From Paenibacillus mendelii (GTDB lineage: Bacteria; Bacillota; Bacilli; Paenibacillales; Paenibacillaceae): a DNA stretch of 64,000 nt. Position numbers and translations under genes: made by a program. Shown piece by piece: positions 16,831 to 27,642 of the stretch (its first letter is position 1; the number at the start of each line of letters is the position of its first letter). The DNA is taken from the NCBI RefSeq assembly GCF_024498075.1, contig NZ_JANHOF010000002.1, positions 1 to 64,000 on the forward strand, given 5' to 3'. The notes beneath the pieces are model-generated. The model saw only the letters and a program-made list of their open reading frames with translations. It was not told the origin of the DNA and ran no database searches.

Positions 16831-18414
16831 TTACGAGTTAACAAAATCGTCGGAGGATGGACGTGGACGACGTGTGTCGCTGCGGCCTTCTCCTCTTCCT
16901 TTGTTCTGATTGTCACGGTCGCGGTTATACCCGCTGCTTCCGCTGCTCGAATTGCTGCGTCCGCCGCCATATCCGCCGCGGCTGTCTGAACGGCCGCGTG
17001 AAGAGCTGCTTCCGCCACTGCGGTTGCCGCCGCCGAACGAGCTGCCGGAGAACTTGCGTCCGCTGGTGCGGATATCCGGTCTGCGCTTCTTCGCACGAAT
17101 TGGATCTTCCGGTGTCAATTCAACATTGACATCCTTCTTCTCGCCTGTGATCAGCTTAATCGCAGATGCAAGCAGGTTGACGGAATCGTACTGCTCCAGC
17201 ATTTGAATGGCAATGCCTTTGTACTCGTTAATCGATTCATCCGATACCAATTCAAGAATCCGCTCGGCAGTCAAACGCTGTTTGCCTTCGATTGCTTCCG
17301 CCATGCTTGGCAGAGGCTTCTTCGGAATGCGATGACGCGTCACTTTTTCAATGAAATGAAGATGATCAAGTTCACGAGGGGTTACAAACGACCATGCCGT
17401 TCCTTCTTTTCCTGCGCGGCCCGTACGGCCGATACGGTGAACATAGCTCTCCGGATCCTGCGGGAGGTCGAAGTTAATAACATGCGATACGCCTGATACG
17501 TCAAGACCGCGTGCCGCAACGTCCGTTGCAACCAGCACGTCAATGCTGCCGTCACGGAACTTACGCATTACCGCGTCGCGCTGGTTCTGAGACAAGTCGC
17601 CATGCAGGCCGTCCGCAGAGTAACCACGCTTCTGAAGCGCTTCGCTCAGCTCGTCTACACGGCGTTTGGTACGTCCGAAGATAATGGCAAGGTCTGGCGA
17701 TTCCATATCGATCAAACGGCTAAGCGCATCGAACTTCTGGCGTTCATGAACTTCGATGTACGCTTGGTCGATCAACGGTACACTAACTTGCTTCGGAATG
17801 ACCGAGACATGCTCCGGATTCTTGAGGAACTGCTGCGCCAGCTTCTGGATGTTCGGAGGCATTGTAGCCGAGAACAACATCGTTTGGCGGTTTTCCGGAA
17901 TAAGCGACAGGATGGAAGTAATATCTTCCATGAAGCCCATGTCCAGCATTTCGTCCGCTTCGTCAAGAACGACCGTTTGGACGTCGTCTAGGCGGATTGT
18001 CTTACGGTTGATATGGTCAAGCAGACGACCCGGCGTACCGATGATGATTTGGGGTCTTTTTTTCAGGGCCCGAATTTGACGGCCGATTTCTTGTCCGCCG
18101 TAAATTGGCAGCGAACGAAGACCTTTGAAACGAGTTAGCTTCCCGATTTCTTCCGATACCTGGATGGCAAGTTCACGGGTCGGTGTCATAATCAAAGCAA
18201 CGATCCGGTCTTCACTAGTCGGGATTTTGTTAATCAACGGAATGCCGAAGGCAGCCGTTTTGCCCGTTCCCGTCTGAGCTTGACCGATCAAATCGCTACC
18301 GGTGAGCGCAATAGGAATGGACTTCGATTGGATTGGGGTCGATTCTTCGAACCCGAGTTCCGTGATGGCCTGCAACACTTTTGGTTCCAAGCCGAATTCA
18401 GCAAATGTTTTCAA
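16831..18414 (-). CDS. DEAD-box ATP-dependent RNA helicase (CshA-like)
   Basis: 527 residues. All helicase motifs are present: Q motif ([13 protein letters not shown]), motif I AQTGTGKT (about 46-53), PTRELA, GTPGR, DEAD (about 151-154), SAT, and [10 protein letters not shown]. After the second RecA domain comes a ~60-residue extension and a Gly/Ser/Arg-rich tail (about 450-520) with RG repeats, an RNA-binding feature also found in CshA. CshA acts in mRNA decay, ribosome assembly and cold adaptation. The initiator is TTG at 18414; an AAGGAG site lies 11 nt ahead. Monocistronic. Confidence 0.95.
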   Translation of the reverse strand: MKTFAEFGLEPKVLQAITELGFEESTPIQSKSIPIALTGSDLIGQAQTGTGKTAAFGIPLINKIPTSEDRIVALIMTPTRELAIQVSEEIGKLTRFKGLRSLPIYGGQEIGRQIRALKKRPQIIIGTPGRLLDHINRKTIRLDDVQTVVLDEADEMLDMGFMEDITSILSLIPENRQTMLFSATMPPNIQKLAQQFLKNPEHVSVIPKQVSVPLIDQAYIEVHERQKFDALSRLIDMESPDLAIIFGRTKRRVDELSEALQKRGYSADGLHGDLSQNQRDAVMRKFRDGSIDVLVATDVAARGLDVSGVSHVINFDLPQDPESYVHRIGRTGRAGKEGTAWSFVTPRELDHLHFIEKVTRHRIPKKPLPSMAEAIEGKQRLTAERILELVSDESINEYKGIAIQMLEQYDSVNLLASAIKLITGEKKDVNVELTPEDPIRAKKRRPDIRTSGRKFSGSSFGGGNRSGGSSSSRGRSDSRGGYGGGRSNSSSGSSGYNRDRDNQNKGRGEGRSDTRRPRPSSDDFVNS

Positions 18415-18462
18415 ACTTCTTCAAACTCCTTCTATCTGCATCCTACAGAAAATATACAGTTC

Positions 18463-18473
18463 ATTATAGCACA
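18463..18473 (-). promoter_or_regulatory. Extended -10 promoter of helicase gene
   Basis: Minus strand TGTGCTATAAT: a perfect -10 with the upstream TG element. No clear -35 is visible. Confidence 0.5.
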
Positions 18474-18601
18474 GTTACCTTTGTGAATACCAGTGAACGG
18501 AAAGAACGCATAATAATAGGGTTCGATTCCGCTCGTTCTTCTATTCAACGGGGCGAGCGGCGAGTGACATTACATTTCATTTCCAGAGGTGACGATTTCT
18601 G

Positions 18602-19426
18602 TTGAAAACGACCCGGAACGCATTCGTGATCACGATTAGCGCAGTACTTATCGCCTTTGGTTTTAATCAGCTCATTATCCCCCATCAGATGATCAGCGGA
18701 GGAATATCCGGCATCACTATGATTGCCTCTTATGCCACCGGATTAAACATCGCATGGTTATTTTTCGTGCTGAATGTTCCGATTCTGGTTTGGGGATGGA
18801 TGGTGCTCGGCACCCGGTTCATCGGCTTGAGCGTGTTATCCGTCGTTGCGACTTCGCTGGCTTTGAACCTCATTCCGGTAAACCCCGTTGTTACGGACCC
18901 TATTCTGGGAGCTGTATTTGGAGGCGTCATTGTTGGTCTCGGCAGCGGTCTGTCGCTTCGCGAGGGCGGTTCAACCGGCGGGTTCGACATTATTGCCTCG
19001 ATCTTGTCACGCAAGCGGGACGTATCCGTCGGCATGCTGCTGTTCTTCCTGAATGCCAGTATTATTGCTGCGCTCGGCTTGATGAACCAGAATTGGGACA
19101 TTGCCCTGTTCTCTCTGCTCTCCATCTTTACGACGGCCAAGGTCATCGATGTGGTATATATCAGACATGTCAAAATAACGGCTTTCATCGTATCGAACGA
19201 TACCGAAGCTCTTCTCTCGGCCCTGCTGACCCTGCATCGGGGTGTAACGGTGATTCGAACGCGCGGAGGATATACCCAGACCGAACGGGACATGCTGATG
19301 ACCGTAACGACACGCTACGAGCTCGCAGAGCTTCGTAATCGGATCGCTAAAGCCGACCCGCGCGCATTCGTGAATTTCGTGGAAACCGTCGGCATAATGG
19401 GCGACTTCCGCAGATCCGATCCATAA
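18602..19426 (+). CDS. YitT family membrane protein (DUF161/DUF2179)
   Basis: 274 residues: five membrane spans in the first ~190 residues (FGFNQLIIPHQMISGGISGI, REGGSTGGFDIIASIL are typical) and a soluble C-terminal DUF2179 domain (about 200-270; HRGVTVIRTRGGYTQTERDMLMTVTTRYEL). Function is not established; the C-terminal domain looks like a small ligand-binding module. The initiator is TTG with GAGGTGA 11 nt upstream. Divergent from the helicase gene. Confidence 0.92.
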   Translation: MKTTRNAFVITISAVLIAFGFNQLIIPHQMISGGISGITMIASYATGLNIAWLFFVLNVPILVWGWMVLGTRFIGLSVLSVVATSLALNLIPVNPVVTDPILGAVFGGVIVGLGSGLSLREGGSTGGFDIIASILSRKRDVSVGMLLFFLNASIIAALGLMNQNWDIALFSLLSIFTTAKVIDVVYIRHVKITAFIVSNDTEALLSALLTLHRGVTVIRTRGGYTQTERDMLMTVTTRYELAELRNRIAKADPRAFVNFVETVGIMGDFRRSDP

Positions 19427-19601
19427 CCAAGGAAAGCGCAGTGCCGGCTGTTCTACATATTAGGCCAACCCTGGCATTCATGGAATTTACGGCCTGACAC
19501 TAGGTTTTTCAATTTTCTACTGTTATAATGGAGCTATCCCGTAGTTCAAAGTTTCATGCCATACGTTTTTGCCCTCCATCATGATGAAAGGGTGATGCTC
19601 C

Positions 19602-19796
19602 ATGGATATGGAAACGGTAAAACTGTCGCGGATCGTCGAGAAGCTAGTCCCGGAACTGGTACCCTTTCTCACGGAAAGAGAGCTCAATTTAAACATTGTG
19701 CTGCGTGACGGAATGGCACTGCTGGAACCGGAAGACGCGATGGAGATTGTTCATCACAGTATTTGTGAGTACCAAAGAGAAGTGCTGTTGCAATAA
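19602..19796 (+). CDS. Conserved-looking small acidic protein (64 aa)
   Basis: 64 residues rich in Glu and Leu, probably helical (VEKLVPELVPFLTERELNL, then EPEDAMEIVHHSICEYQREVLL). AAAGGGTGAT lies upstream of the ATG and a terminator (19808-19845) follows. I do not recognise a family. No membrane segment or Cys residues in the N-terminal half. It precedes the DUF4015 gene but has its own terminator. Confidence 0.65.
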   Translation: MDMETVKLSRIVEKLVPELVPFLTERELNLNIVLRDGMALLEPEDAMEIVHHSICEYQREVLLQ

Positions 19797-19807
19797 GCGA
19801 TTTTTAA

Positions 19808-19845
19808 GCAGAGTGGGAGCGGATAACGTTTCCGCTCTTTTTTGT
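19808..19845 (+). terminator. Rho-independent terminator
   Basis: GAGCGGA (19817-19823) pairs with TCCGCTC (19831-19837), followed by a T run. Confidence 0.75.
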
Positions 19846-19960
19846 TATTTCCGGTTCGAAAGCTATCCTAGAGGTTTAATTATCCTACAAAATACCTCTG
19901 TGCCTCCTTCACAAAGTGATTTATAATTTGGTTGAACAGAGCTTGCGAGGAGAGAACAGA

Positions 19961-21148
19961 ATGGATGTCGTATTTTCCGTCATTATGTTGTTGTACCAAT
20001 TAGTATCAGGGGGCGGTACGGGAGATGAGACCGCTTCAAAGAGCCATCTGCTCACATCCCTTCTAACATCCGCTACCGCGCAGCAGCCTTCAACCGGTAC
20101 TACCGGCGAGGCAGTTCCCGGGCAGAACGCATCTGCCCAGAAGAAGGACCCTCAGCCGGATGCTCCGAAAGTTAAGGGCATCTACCTGACCGCGCATAGC
20201 GCAGGCGGTTCAAGGCTGGACACGCTGCTTAAGCTGCTGGATGACACTGATTTAAACAGCATGGTTATCGATGTTAAGGACGATGTCGGTTATATTACAT
20301 ACCCGACCACCAATCCCGAGCTATTGAAGTATGGGACGCCCAAGAAGTATATCCGCGACATCGGCGCGTTGATGACCAAGTTAAAGGAGCATGACGTCTA
20401 CCCCATCGCTCGAGTCGTTGTTTTCAAGGATACGGTACTTGCCCGCAGCCATCCGAACCTTTCCTTCCGTCACAAAGACGGATCCGTCTGGCAGAACGGC
20501 AAGAAAGACAGCTTCGTTAACCCCTATATCAAGGAAGTATGGGATTATAACATTGCGGTCGCTAAGGAATCGGTGAAGCTCGGCTTCAAAGAAATCCAAT
20601 TCGATTATGTGCGCTTTCCCGAAGGGTTCGAGAACAAGGCGGATTCGCTTGTGTTCGACAAGACGAAGGAAAGCCGGGTCGATGCTGTTGCGGGGTTCGT
20701 CAAGTATGCGAAGCAGCAGCTGGAGCCCCTCGGAGTAAGAGTCTCGGTCGATATTTTCGGATACGCGGCTTCGGTACCGGCGGCGGAAGGGATTGGACAG
20801 GATTTCGTGAAGATTTCCAAGTATGTGGATGTCATCAGTCCCATGGTTTATCCCAGCCATTACAGCACCGGTTGGTATAATGTGAAGGATCCGGATAAAG
20901 ATCCGTACACGATCATCAAGGGCTCCATGATTGACACCCATAAGAAGCTCGATCCCATCGGATCGTTCAAGCCCATCATCCGGCCATGGATCCAAGACTT
21001 TACGGCTAGCTGGCTGGGCAAAGGCCATTATATCAAATACGGCAAAGCTGAGTTGGATGCACAGATCAAGGCATTGAAGGATACAGGCGTTGATGAGTAC
21101 TTACTATGGAATGCAGGCAATAAGTATACACCGGGCGTTATCTATTAA
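19961..21148 (+). CDS. Putative glycoside hydrolase (DUF4015 family)
   Basis: 395 residues. A hydrophobic start (about 3-18) may be a signal/anchor, followed by a Ser/Thr/Gln-rich linker to about residue 70. The TIM-barrel-like domain begins at KGIYLTAHSAGG and contains NSMVIDVKDDVGYITYPT, KEIQFDYVRFPEG, VSVDIFGYAAS and DVISPMVYPSHY, the set that defines the DUF4015 glycosidase-like family; the conserved Asp/Glu residues in these strands are the likely catalytic ones. Substrate unknown, probably extracellular polysaccharide. ATG 19961 is preferred because GAGGAGAG lies 6 nt upstream; the frame opens earlier at 19916. Confidence 0.85.
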   Translation: MDVVFSVIMLLYQLVSGGGTGDETASKSHLLTSLLTSATAQQPSTGTTGEAVPGQNASAQKKDPQPDAPKVKGIYLTAHSAGGSRLDTLLKLLDDTDLNSMVIDVKDDVGYITYPTTNPELLKYGTPKKYIRDIGALMTKLKEHDVYPIARVVVFKDTVLARSHPNLSFRHKDGSVWQNGKKDSFVNPYIKEVWDYNIAVAKESVKLGFKEIQFDYVRFPEGFENKADSLVFDKTKESRVDAVAGFVKYAKQQLEPLGVRVSVDIFGYAASVPAAEGIGQDFVKISKYVDVISPMVYPSHYSTGWYNVKDPDKDPYTIIKGSMIDTHKKLDPIGSFKPIIRPWIQDFTASWLGKGHYIKYGKAELDAQIKALKDTGVDEYLLWNAGNKYTPGVIY

Positions 21149-21164
21149 TCTTATATGAGCATGT

Positions 21165-21222
21165 GAAAAGCGCCCTGCTTCGGGAACGGTCGATATCGTT
21201 ATCCGAGCAGGGCGCTTTTCAT
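21165..21222. terminator. Bidirectional terminator
   Basis: GAAAAGCGCCCTGCT (21165-21179) pairs with AGCAGGGCGCTTTTC (21206-21220). It serves the DUF4015 gene and the converging DUF3906 gene. Confidence 0.9.
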
Positions 21223-21227
21223 TGCAT

Positions 21228-21428
21228 TTACAGAGCAATCACATATCCGGAACCAGCCTCTGTCCGCTTCTTCTCGACAATCGCAGCGGATATGATTTCG
21301 GGCGACTTTATGAAATGACGCGCCACGTGGCTGTCGACATGATCGAATGCCTTCTCGTCCGTAGGCGCGAGTATAATGAGGTATGCGGTTTGGTCCTTTA
21401 ACTCAATTTCAATCTTATATAGAAACAT
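21228..21428 (-). CDS. DUF3906 family protein
   Basis: 66 residues: MFLYKIEIELKDQTAYLIIL, then DEKAFDHVDSHVARHFIK and a C-terminal VEKKRTEAGSGYVI. The order matches the DUF3906 family of small Bacillales proteins of unknown function. The start is ATG 21428 with AGAGAGG upstream. It follows pfkA by about 66 bp on the same strand and is probably cotranscribed with it. Confidence 0.75.
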   Translation of the reverse strand: MFLYKIEIELKDQTAYLIILAPTDEKAFDHVDSHVARHFIKSPEIISAAIVEKKRTEAGSGYVIAL

Positions 21429-21494
21429 GATGGCCTCTCTTTCCCTATCGATCACGATAAGCGAATCCGCAGCCCTAGAGCCAAGTCTTACGCC

Positions 21495-23580
<2,086 letters not shown>

Positions 23581-23606
23581 GTTGGCGCCCTCCTTGACCA
23601 TTCCGC

Positions 23607-24032
23607 CTAAGAATGGCGCCGCGGCTCAATCTCTTGATTGATGCGGTACCAAATATGCAAATCGTTGATCCGGCTTGCTAGATCGGCAATGTCCCAATTC
23701 AACGTGCAGGATGCCTCGAAGTCTTCTTCTTCGAACAGCATGGCCTGCTTCTCATTAATGATCCGCTCAAACCGAATAACCTGATCCGGTATCGTTCCCC
23801 GTATAATTTCCCATCGACCGACTATGGAAGCACGTTCATCTTCGGTGTAACACGCCCATTCCCGGGTAAGCTCCGGAATCGCGATACCAAGCCGTTCATT
23901 ATAAACGAATAAAGAGTTCACGCGATAAACCTCCACCGAATTAATGTACCATTTCAGACCGTACAAATCTAGTTCGAAAACATGTTCGCGCCGCTCTAAT
24001 AGCCTCGTAATGATTGGAAAAACTTTAGCCAC
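23607..24032 (-). CDS. Hypothetical protein upstream of ytpB
   Basis: 141 residues, acidic, no membrane segment. It opens KVFPIITRLLERREHVFELD and ends in a helical, Asn/Ile-rich part (WDIADLASRINDLHIWYRINQEIE). I do not recognise a family. The only initiator upstream of the conserved-looking body is a GTG at 24032 with a poor ribosome binding site, so the true start is uncertain. The 26-nt gap to ytpB suggests a shared transcript and possibly a shared role. Confidence 0.6.
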   Translation of the reverse strand: MAKVFPIITRLLERREHVFELDLYGLKWYINSVEVYRVNSLFVYNERLGIAIPELTREWACYTEDERASIVGRWEIIRGTIPDQVIRFERIINEKQAMLFEEEDFEASCTLNWDIADLASRINDLHIWYRINQEIEPRRHS

Positions 24033-24065
24033 TCACGAAAAGATCATCCGTACTCCGTGCTTTTC

Positions 24066-24076
24066 CATGCTATACT
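24066..24076 (+). promoter_or_regulatory. Extended -10 promoter of transporter pair
   Basis: CATGCTATACT: -10 TATACT at 24071-24076 with TG two bases upstream. No convincing -35. Confidence 0.4.
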
Positions 24077-24107
24077 GATGTACATACCATTAAAGGAGTA
24101 TCAGCAA

Positions 24108-25436
24108 ATGATTCAACAGCCCAATACGGTGACGATGAGACGGCTGTGGTCGTTCTTTCTTCCGCTTGGCATATCGGCAACTCTCGTTACCATCTCCCAT
24201 GTCATCATTAACAGCACCTTGTCCCGCGGGGAAGATCCGGAGCGAATCATTGCCAGCTATGCGATTGCGATGAGTCTTCTCGTAATTACGGAGAAGCCAG
24301 CCGTTCTGCTCCGGCAAACCTGCTCCGCCCTCGTTCGGGATAAACGTTCGTTTCGCGCGATGCTGCGAGTGGGACAACTCGTGTTCACCGCAATCATGGC
24401 GCTTGGCTTATTCATATGCTACACCCCGCTTGGCGAGTGGATCTTCTCCGGGCCATTCGGTGTAAGCCTGCCGCTCGTACCGGATGTGATCGACGTCTAT
24501 CAAGTTCTGATGTTCGTCAGCTTCTTCTCCGGTATCCGCTGTCTATACCAAGGCGTCATCATCTATAATTTGCGCACAAAATGGCTCACCATCGGCATGG
24601 CCGTAAGGCTTATCGGGATGTATCTGCTCTCTCGATACTTCATACATACAGGAGTCGATAGCGGTACGGTTGGCGCGTACATCTTTCTCTTCGGTATGAT
24701 CATCGAAGCGGCGATTAGCTTCACGGAGGGCCGGCTGCTTGTGAAGCGGATGCCCGATAAGGAACCTGCTCACCAGATCGAGACGGGTAAGCAGGTGTTC
24801 TCCTTCTACCGTCCCATGCTGCTGTCGACGCTCATTGCCGTCTGGATCGGGCCTTCCATTAATGCGCTGCTGGGCAAAACAACCGATGCCTCTCTATCGA
24901 TCGCATCCTTCGCCCTCGCAGCCAGTCTCGTTGGTCTGGTCGTTAGTTTCTTCAGCTACTTCCACCAAATCGTGCTCAATTTCTATAAGATCGACCGCGC
25001 GGCCGTCAAGCGCTTCACGCTCGCATTCGGCTTCATACCGTCTATCCTTATTGGTCTTCTCGCATTCACGCCTGTCGGAGGCTTCATTCTCGAAGATATC
25101 ATGGGAGTGCAAGGACGCCTGAAGAGCGAGAGCTTAAGCGCGCTGAGAGCGTTCTTCTTATTCGCTCTGGCAACGCCTTGGCTGGATGCGTTCAATGGCA
25201 TTATTATGGTGCGGGGCCATACACGCGTTATGCTTGGTTCGCAGAGCGCCAATCTTTTCTTCACCGTTTCGACGATGCTGCTGCTCGTATTCCTCTCCCC
25301 CGGCTGGAACGGTACGATTGGTGCCTGGGCCCAATCCATTGGGGTTGCCGCGGAATGTGCTTTCGTGGCTTTTGCAATCAAGCGCGGCAGCCGAATCAAC
25401 CGGGCAATCGCCGGAAAAGTAACAGATATGGAGTGA
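24108..25436 (+). CDS. MATE/MOP-superfamily-like membrane exporter
   Basis: 442 residues with about twelve membrane spans, beginning LWSFFLPLGISATLVTISHVIINSTLSRG, which has the inner-repeat look of the multidrug/oligosaccharide/polysaccharide flippase superfamily. The second half starts at FYRPMLLSTLIAVWIGPSINALL. No signature residues fix the substrate. The start is ATG 24108 with AAAGGAG at 24092-24098; the longer frame from 24057 overlaps the promoter. Its stop codon overlaps the ribosome binding site of the following MFS gene, so the two are coupled. Confidence 0.8.
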   Translation: MIQQPNTVTMRRLWSFFLPLGISATLVTISHVIINSTLSRGEDPERIIASYAIAMSLLVITEKPAVLLRQTCSALVRDKRSFRAMLRVGQLVFTAIMALGLFICYTPLGEWIFSGPFGVSLPLVPDVIDVYQVLMFVSFFSGIRCLYQGVIIYNLRTKWLTIGMAVRLIGMYLLSRYFIHTGVDSGTVGAYIFLFGMIIEAAISFTEGRLLVKRMPDKEPAHQIETGKQVFSFYRPMLLSTLIAVWIGPSINALLGKTTDASLSIASFALAASLVGLVVSFFSYFHQIVLNFYKIDRAAVKRFTLAFGFIPSILIGLLAFTPVGGFILEDIMGVQGRLKSESLSALRAFFLFALATPWLDAFNGIIMVRGHTRVMLGSQSANLFFTVSTMLLLVFLSPGWNGTIGAWAQSIGVAAECAFVAFAIKRGSRINRAIAGKVTDME

Positions 25437-25445
25437 TTCATCAGC

Positions 25446-26645
25446 ATGGAAGCATCAACAGCGGCGAATTCTTCCGCTTCAACAACTGCCGGGAAAGAGA
25501 CGACCGTTCTTCGAACGTTTACCTTCAGCTCTTATATGACGATGGCAATGGTCGTTTCCTATTTCCCGCTCTACTTTCTCGATCAAGGCTACACGGAATC
25601 GCAAATCGGCATTCTATACTCAACAGGACCCTTCATCTCAATCTTTGCCAATTTGATACTCGGTATAGCCAGTGACAGGTATCGCACCATCAAAAAAATA
25701 ATGATCCTGCTGTTGTTCGGACAGCTCGTCATGGTATCGTTCCTATTTACGACGGATTCGTTTATTGCGGTATGCTTCATTATGACCGCGTTCTACTTCT
25801 TTCAACAGCCCATGAACCCGCTAACCGATAGTCTCATTCTGCTATCCAGCCAATACACGGGAACCCCATATGCGCTTGTTCGCATATTCGGCTCTCTCGG
25901 ATTCGCCTCAGCCGCTTTCGTATTCGGACAGCTGCTTAGGCAAACCGGTTCATCGGCAACATTGATTATATGCGCATTCACTATTTTGGTTACGCTTTTG
26001 TTATCCTTCAAGCTCAGGGATTATCAAGGCTCCTTGCGCAAAATGGAATTCGGCGGGTTCTTCAAGCTGATCCGCAAGCCGGAAATCGTCACCTTCTTCG
26101 TATTCGTGCTGATTATCTCCATCGCACACCGGATGTACGAAGGCTTCCTTGCGGTAACTCTCCGTCAGATGGGCGCCAGCGATTCACTAGTCGGCATTGC
26201 ATGGCTGATATCGGCAACAAGCGAAATCCCGATACTATTCCTGCTCGGCAAATACGGGCATAAATTTAAGGAACTGCCGCTGCTTGCGATCGCCAGTCTG
26301 ATGTATGCCGTCCGCTTCTGGCTTATCGGCCATATTACATCGCCGATGTGGGTAATCCCTATCCAATTGATGCATAGCGTAACGTTCGCTATTTATTTCG
26401 CAACGGCCCTCCGGTATATTTCAACTGTCATTCCGGATGAATACCGTGCTTCCGGACAAGCCGTATATGCCGTCGTATGGTCCGGATTTGCCGGAATCGT
26501 AAGCGGAACGGTCGGCGGAAGCATCTACGAGCATTTTGGCAGGGGCGCATTCTTTCAGTTAGCCATGGTATTGGCTCTCGTCGCTTCGGCTGGATTTATG
26601 GCCAAGCATTTTCTCAGCCGTCCCCCCAAAGACACGCTGCTATAA
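25446..26645 (+). CDS. MFS transporter (YwbF-like)
   Basis: 399 residues, twelve membrane spans. The loop GIASDRYRTIKKIM between helices 2 and 3 is the MFS motif A, and MNPLTDSLILLSSQYTG fits the LacY/nucleoside-symporter-like group (MFS_1_like) to which YwbF belongs. The substrate is not predictable. The first ~20 residues are a polar Ser/Thr/Ala tail. Start 25446 lies 9 nt after the previous stop; GGAG in that stop region is the RBS, so expression depends on the upstream exporter gene. Confidence 0.88.
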   Translation: MEASTAANSSASTTAGKETTVLRTFTFSSYMTMAMVVSYFPLYFLDQGYTESQIGILYSTGPFISIFANLILGIASDRYRTIKKIMILLLFGQLVMVSFLFTTDSFIAVCFIMTAFYFFQQPMNPLTDSLILLSSQYTGTPYALVRIFGSLGFASAAFVFGQLLRQTGSSATLIICAFTILVTLLLSFKLRDYQGSLRKMEFGGFFKLIRKPEIVTFFVFVLIISIAHRMYEGFLAVTLRQMGASDSLVGIAWLISATSEIPILFLLGKYGHKFKELPLLAIASLMYAVRFWLIGHITSPMWVIPIQLMHSVTFAIYFATALRYISTVIPDEYRASGQAVYAVVWSGFAGIVSGTVGGSIYEHFGRGAFFQLAMVLALVASAGFMAKHFLSRPPKDTLL

Positions 26646-26690
26646 ACAGGTCCTGCCAGCGCCTTCCTGCTGCGGTCCTCATTCTACAAA

Positions 26691-26724
26691 CAAAGACACC
26701 CGTTCGCATCCGGGTGTCTTTGTT
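26691..26724. terminator. Bidirectional terminator
   Basis: CAAAGACACCCG (26691-26702) pairs with CGGGTGTCTTTG (26711-26722). It ends the transporter pair and the converging YebC gene. Confidence 0.88.
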
Positions 26725-26745
26725 GTTTCTGGCAGTATAGCTCGT

Positions 26746-27468
26746 CTATTCTTCGACAATCTCGAAATTAACATATACGTCTTGAACATCGTCATTATCG
26801 TCGAATGCGTCCATCATCTTGCTTAGCTTATCCGCATTCTCCCCTTCAGCCGTCACTGAAGTTTGCGGCAGCCACCGCACGCCTGCAGTCGTGAATGCGA
26901 ACCCTTCCTTCTCCAGCGCATTCTTGACCTGCTCGAATTCATGCGGATGGGTAATAATCTCGAAGCTGTCTTCGTTGACAATGACATCTTCCGCTCCGGA
27001 TTCCAATGCCTGCATGATCATCGTATCCTCGTCAGTCTCGTTATCCTCGCGGTCGATGACGAGCAGCCCCTTCTCATCGAACATATAGGATACACAGCCG
27101 CTCTCTCCCATATTGCCGCTACGTTTATTGAATATCGAACGTACGTCCGCAGCCGTCCGGTTACGGTTATCCGTCAGGCATTTCACCATAATGGCCACAC
27201 CGCCCGGTCCGTAGCCCTCATACATGATCTCTTCATACTCCACATTATCCGCGTTTCCGACCGCCTTCTTAATGGCACGCTCGATATTGTCGACTGGCAT
27301 CTGCTCTGCGCGCGCAGCTGTGATCGCCGTCTTCAGCGCAAAGTTGGCTTCCGGATTCGGGCCGCCTCTCTTCGCATGGACATAAATTTCGCGTGCAAGC
27401 TTCACGAATTTATTATTTTTAGCCTGGTCGGCTTTACCTTTGCGATCTTTAAATAACTTAAACTTCAT
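26746..27468 (-). CDS. YebC/PmpR family protein
   Basis: 240 residues. The body is clearly YebC: KLAREIYVHAKRGGPNPEANFALKTAI, MPVDNIERAIKKA, YEGYGPGGVAIMVKCLTDNRNRTAADVR, and SGCVSYMFDEKGLLVI. Members were long listed as transcription regulators and more recently linked to relieving ribosome stalling on proline-rich sequences. The usual MAGHSKWxNI opening is replaced by MKFKLFKDRKGKAD, so the N-terminus is atypical. Start ATG 27468, GGGGAG 11 nt upstream. Monocistronic. Confidence 0.93.
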   Translation of the reverse strand: MKFKLFKDRKGKADQAKNNKFVKLAREIYVHAKRGGPNPEANFALKTAITAARAEQMPVDNIERAIKKAVGNADNVEYEEIMYEGYGPGGVAIMVKCLTDNRNRTAADVRSIFNKRSGNMGESGCVSYMFDEKGLLVIDREDNETDEDTMIMQALESGAEDVIVNEDSFEIITHPHEFEQVKNALEKEGFAFTTAGVRWLPQTSVTAEGENADKLSKMMDAFDDNDDVQDVYVNFEIVEE

Positions 27469-27540
27469 CTTCGTATCGCTCCCCTGACATGTCATTTGCA
27501 CCTTATATTTTAACATTATCGGCAAGGACGGGTCAAAGCA

Positions 27541-27571
27541 TAAAAAGGATTGCCGCATATACGGCAACCCT
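27541..27571 (-). terminator. Terminator of ceramidase-like gene
   Basis: Minus strand GGGTTGCCG pairs with CGGCAATCC, then TTTTTA. Confidence 0.8.
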
Positions 27572-27642
27572 TGTACGAATCATTCACTGCCCGATAACCT
27601 TGAAACGGGATCAATCGCTTGTCGGACCTGTATCCATCATTC

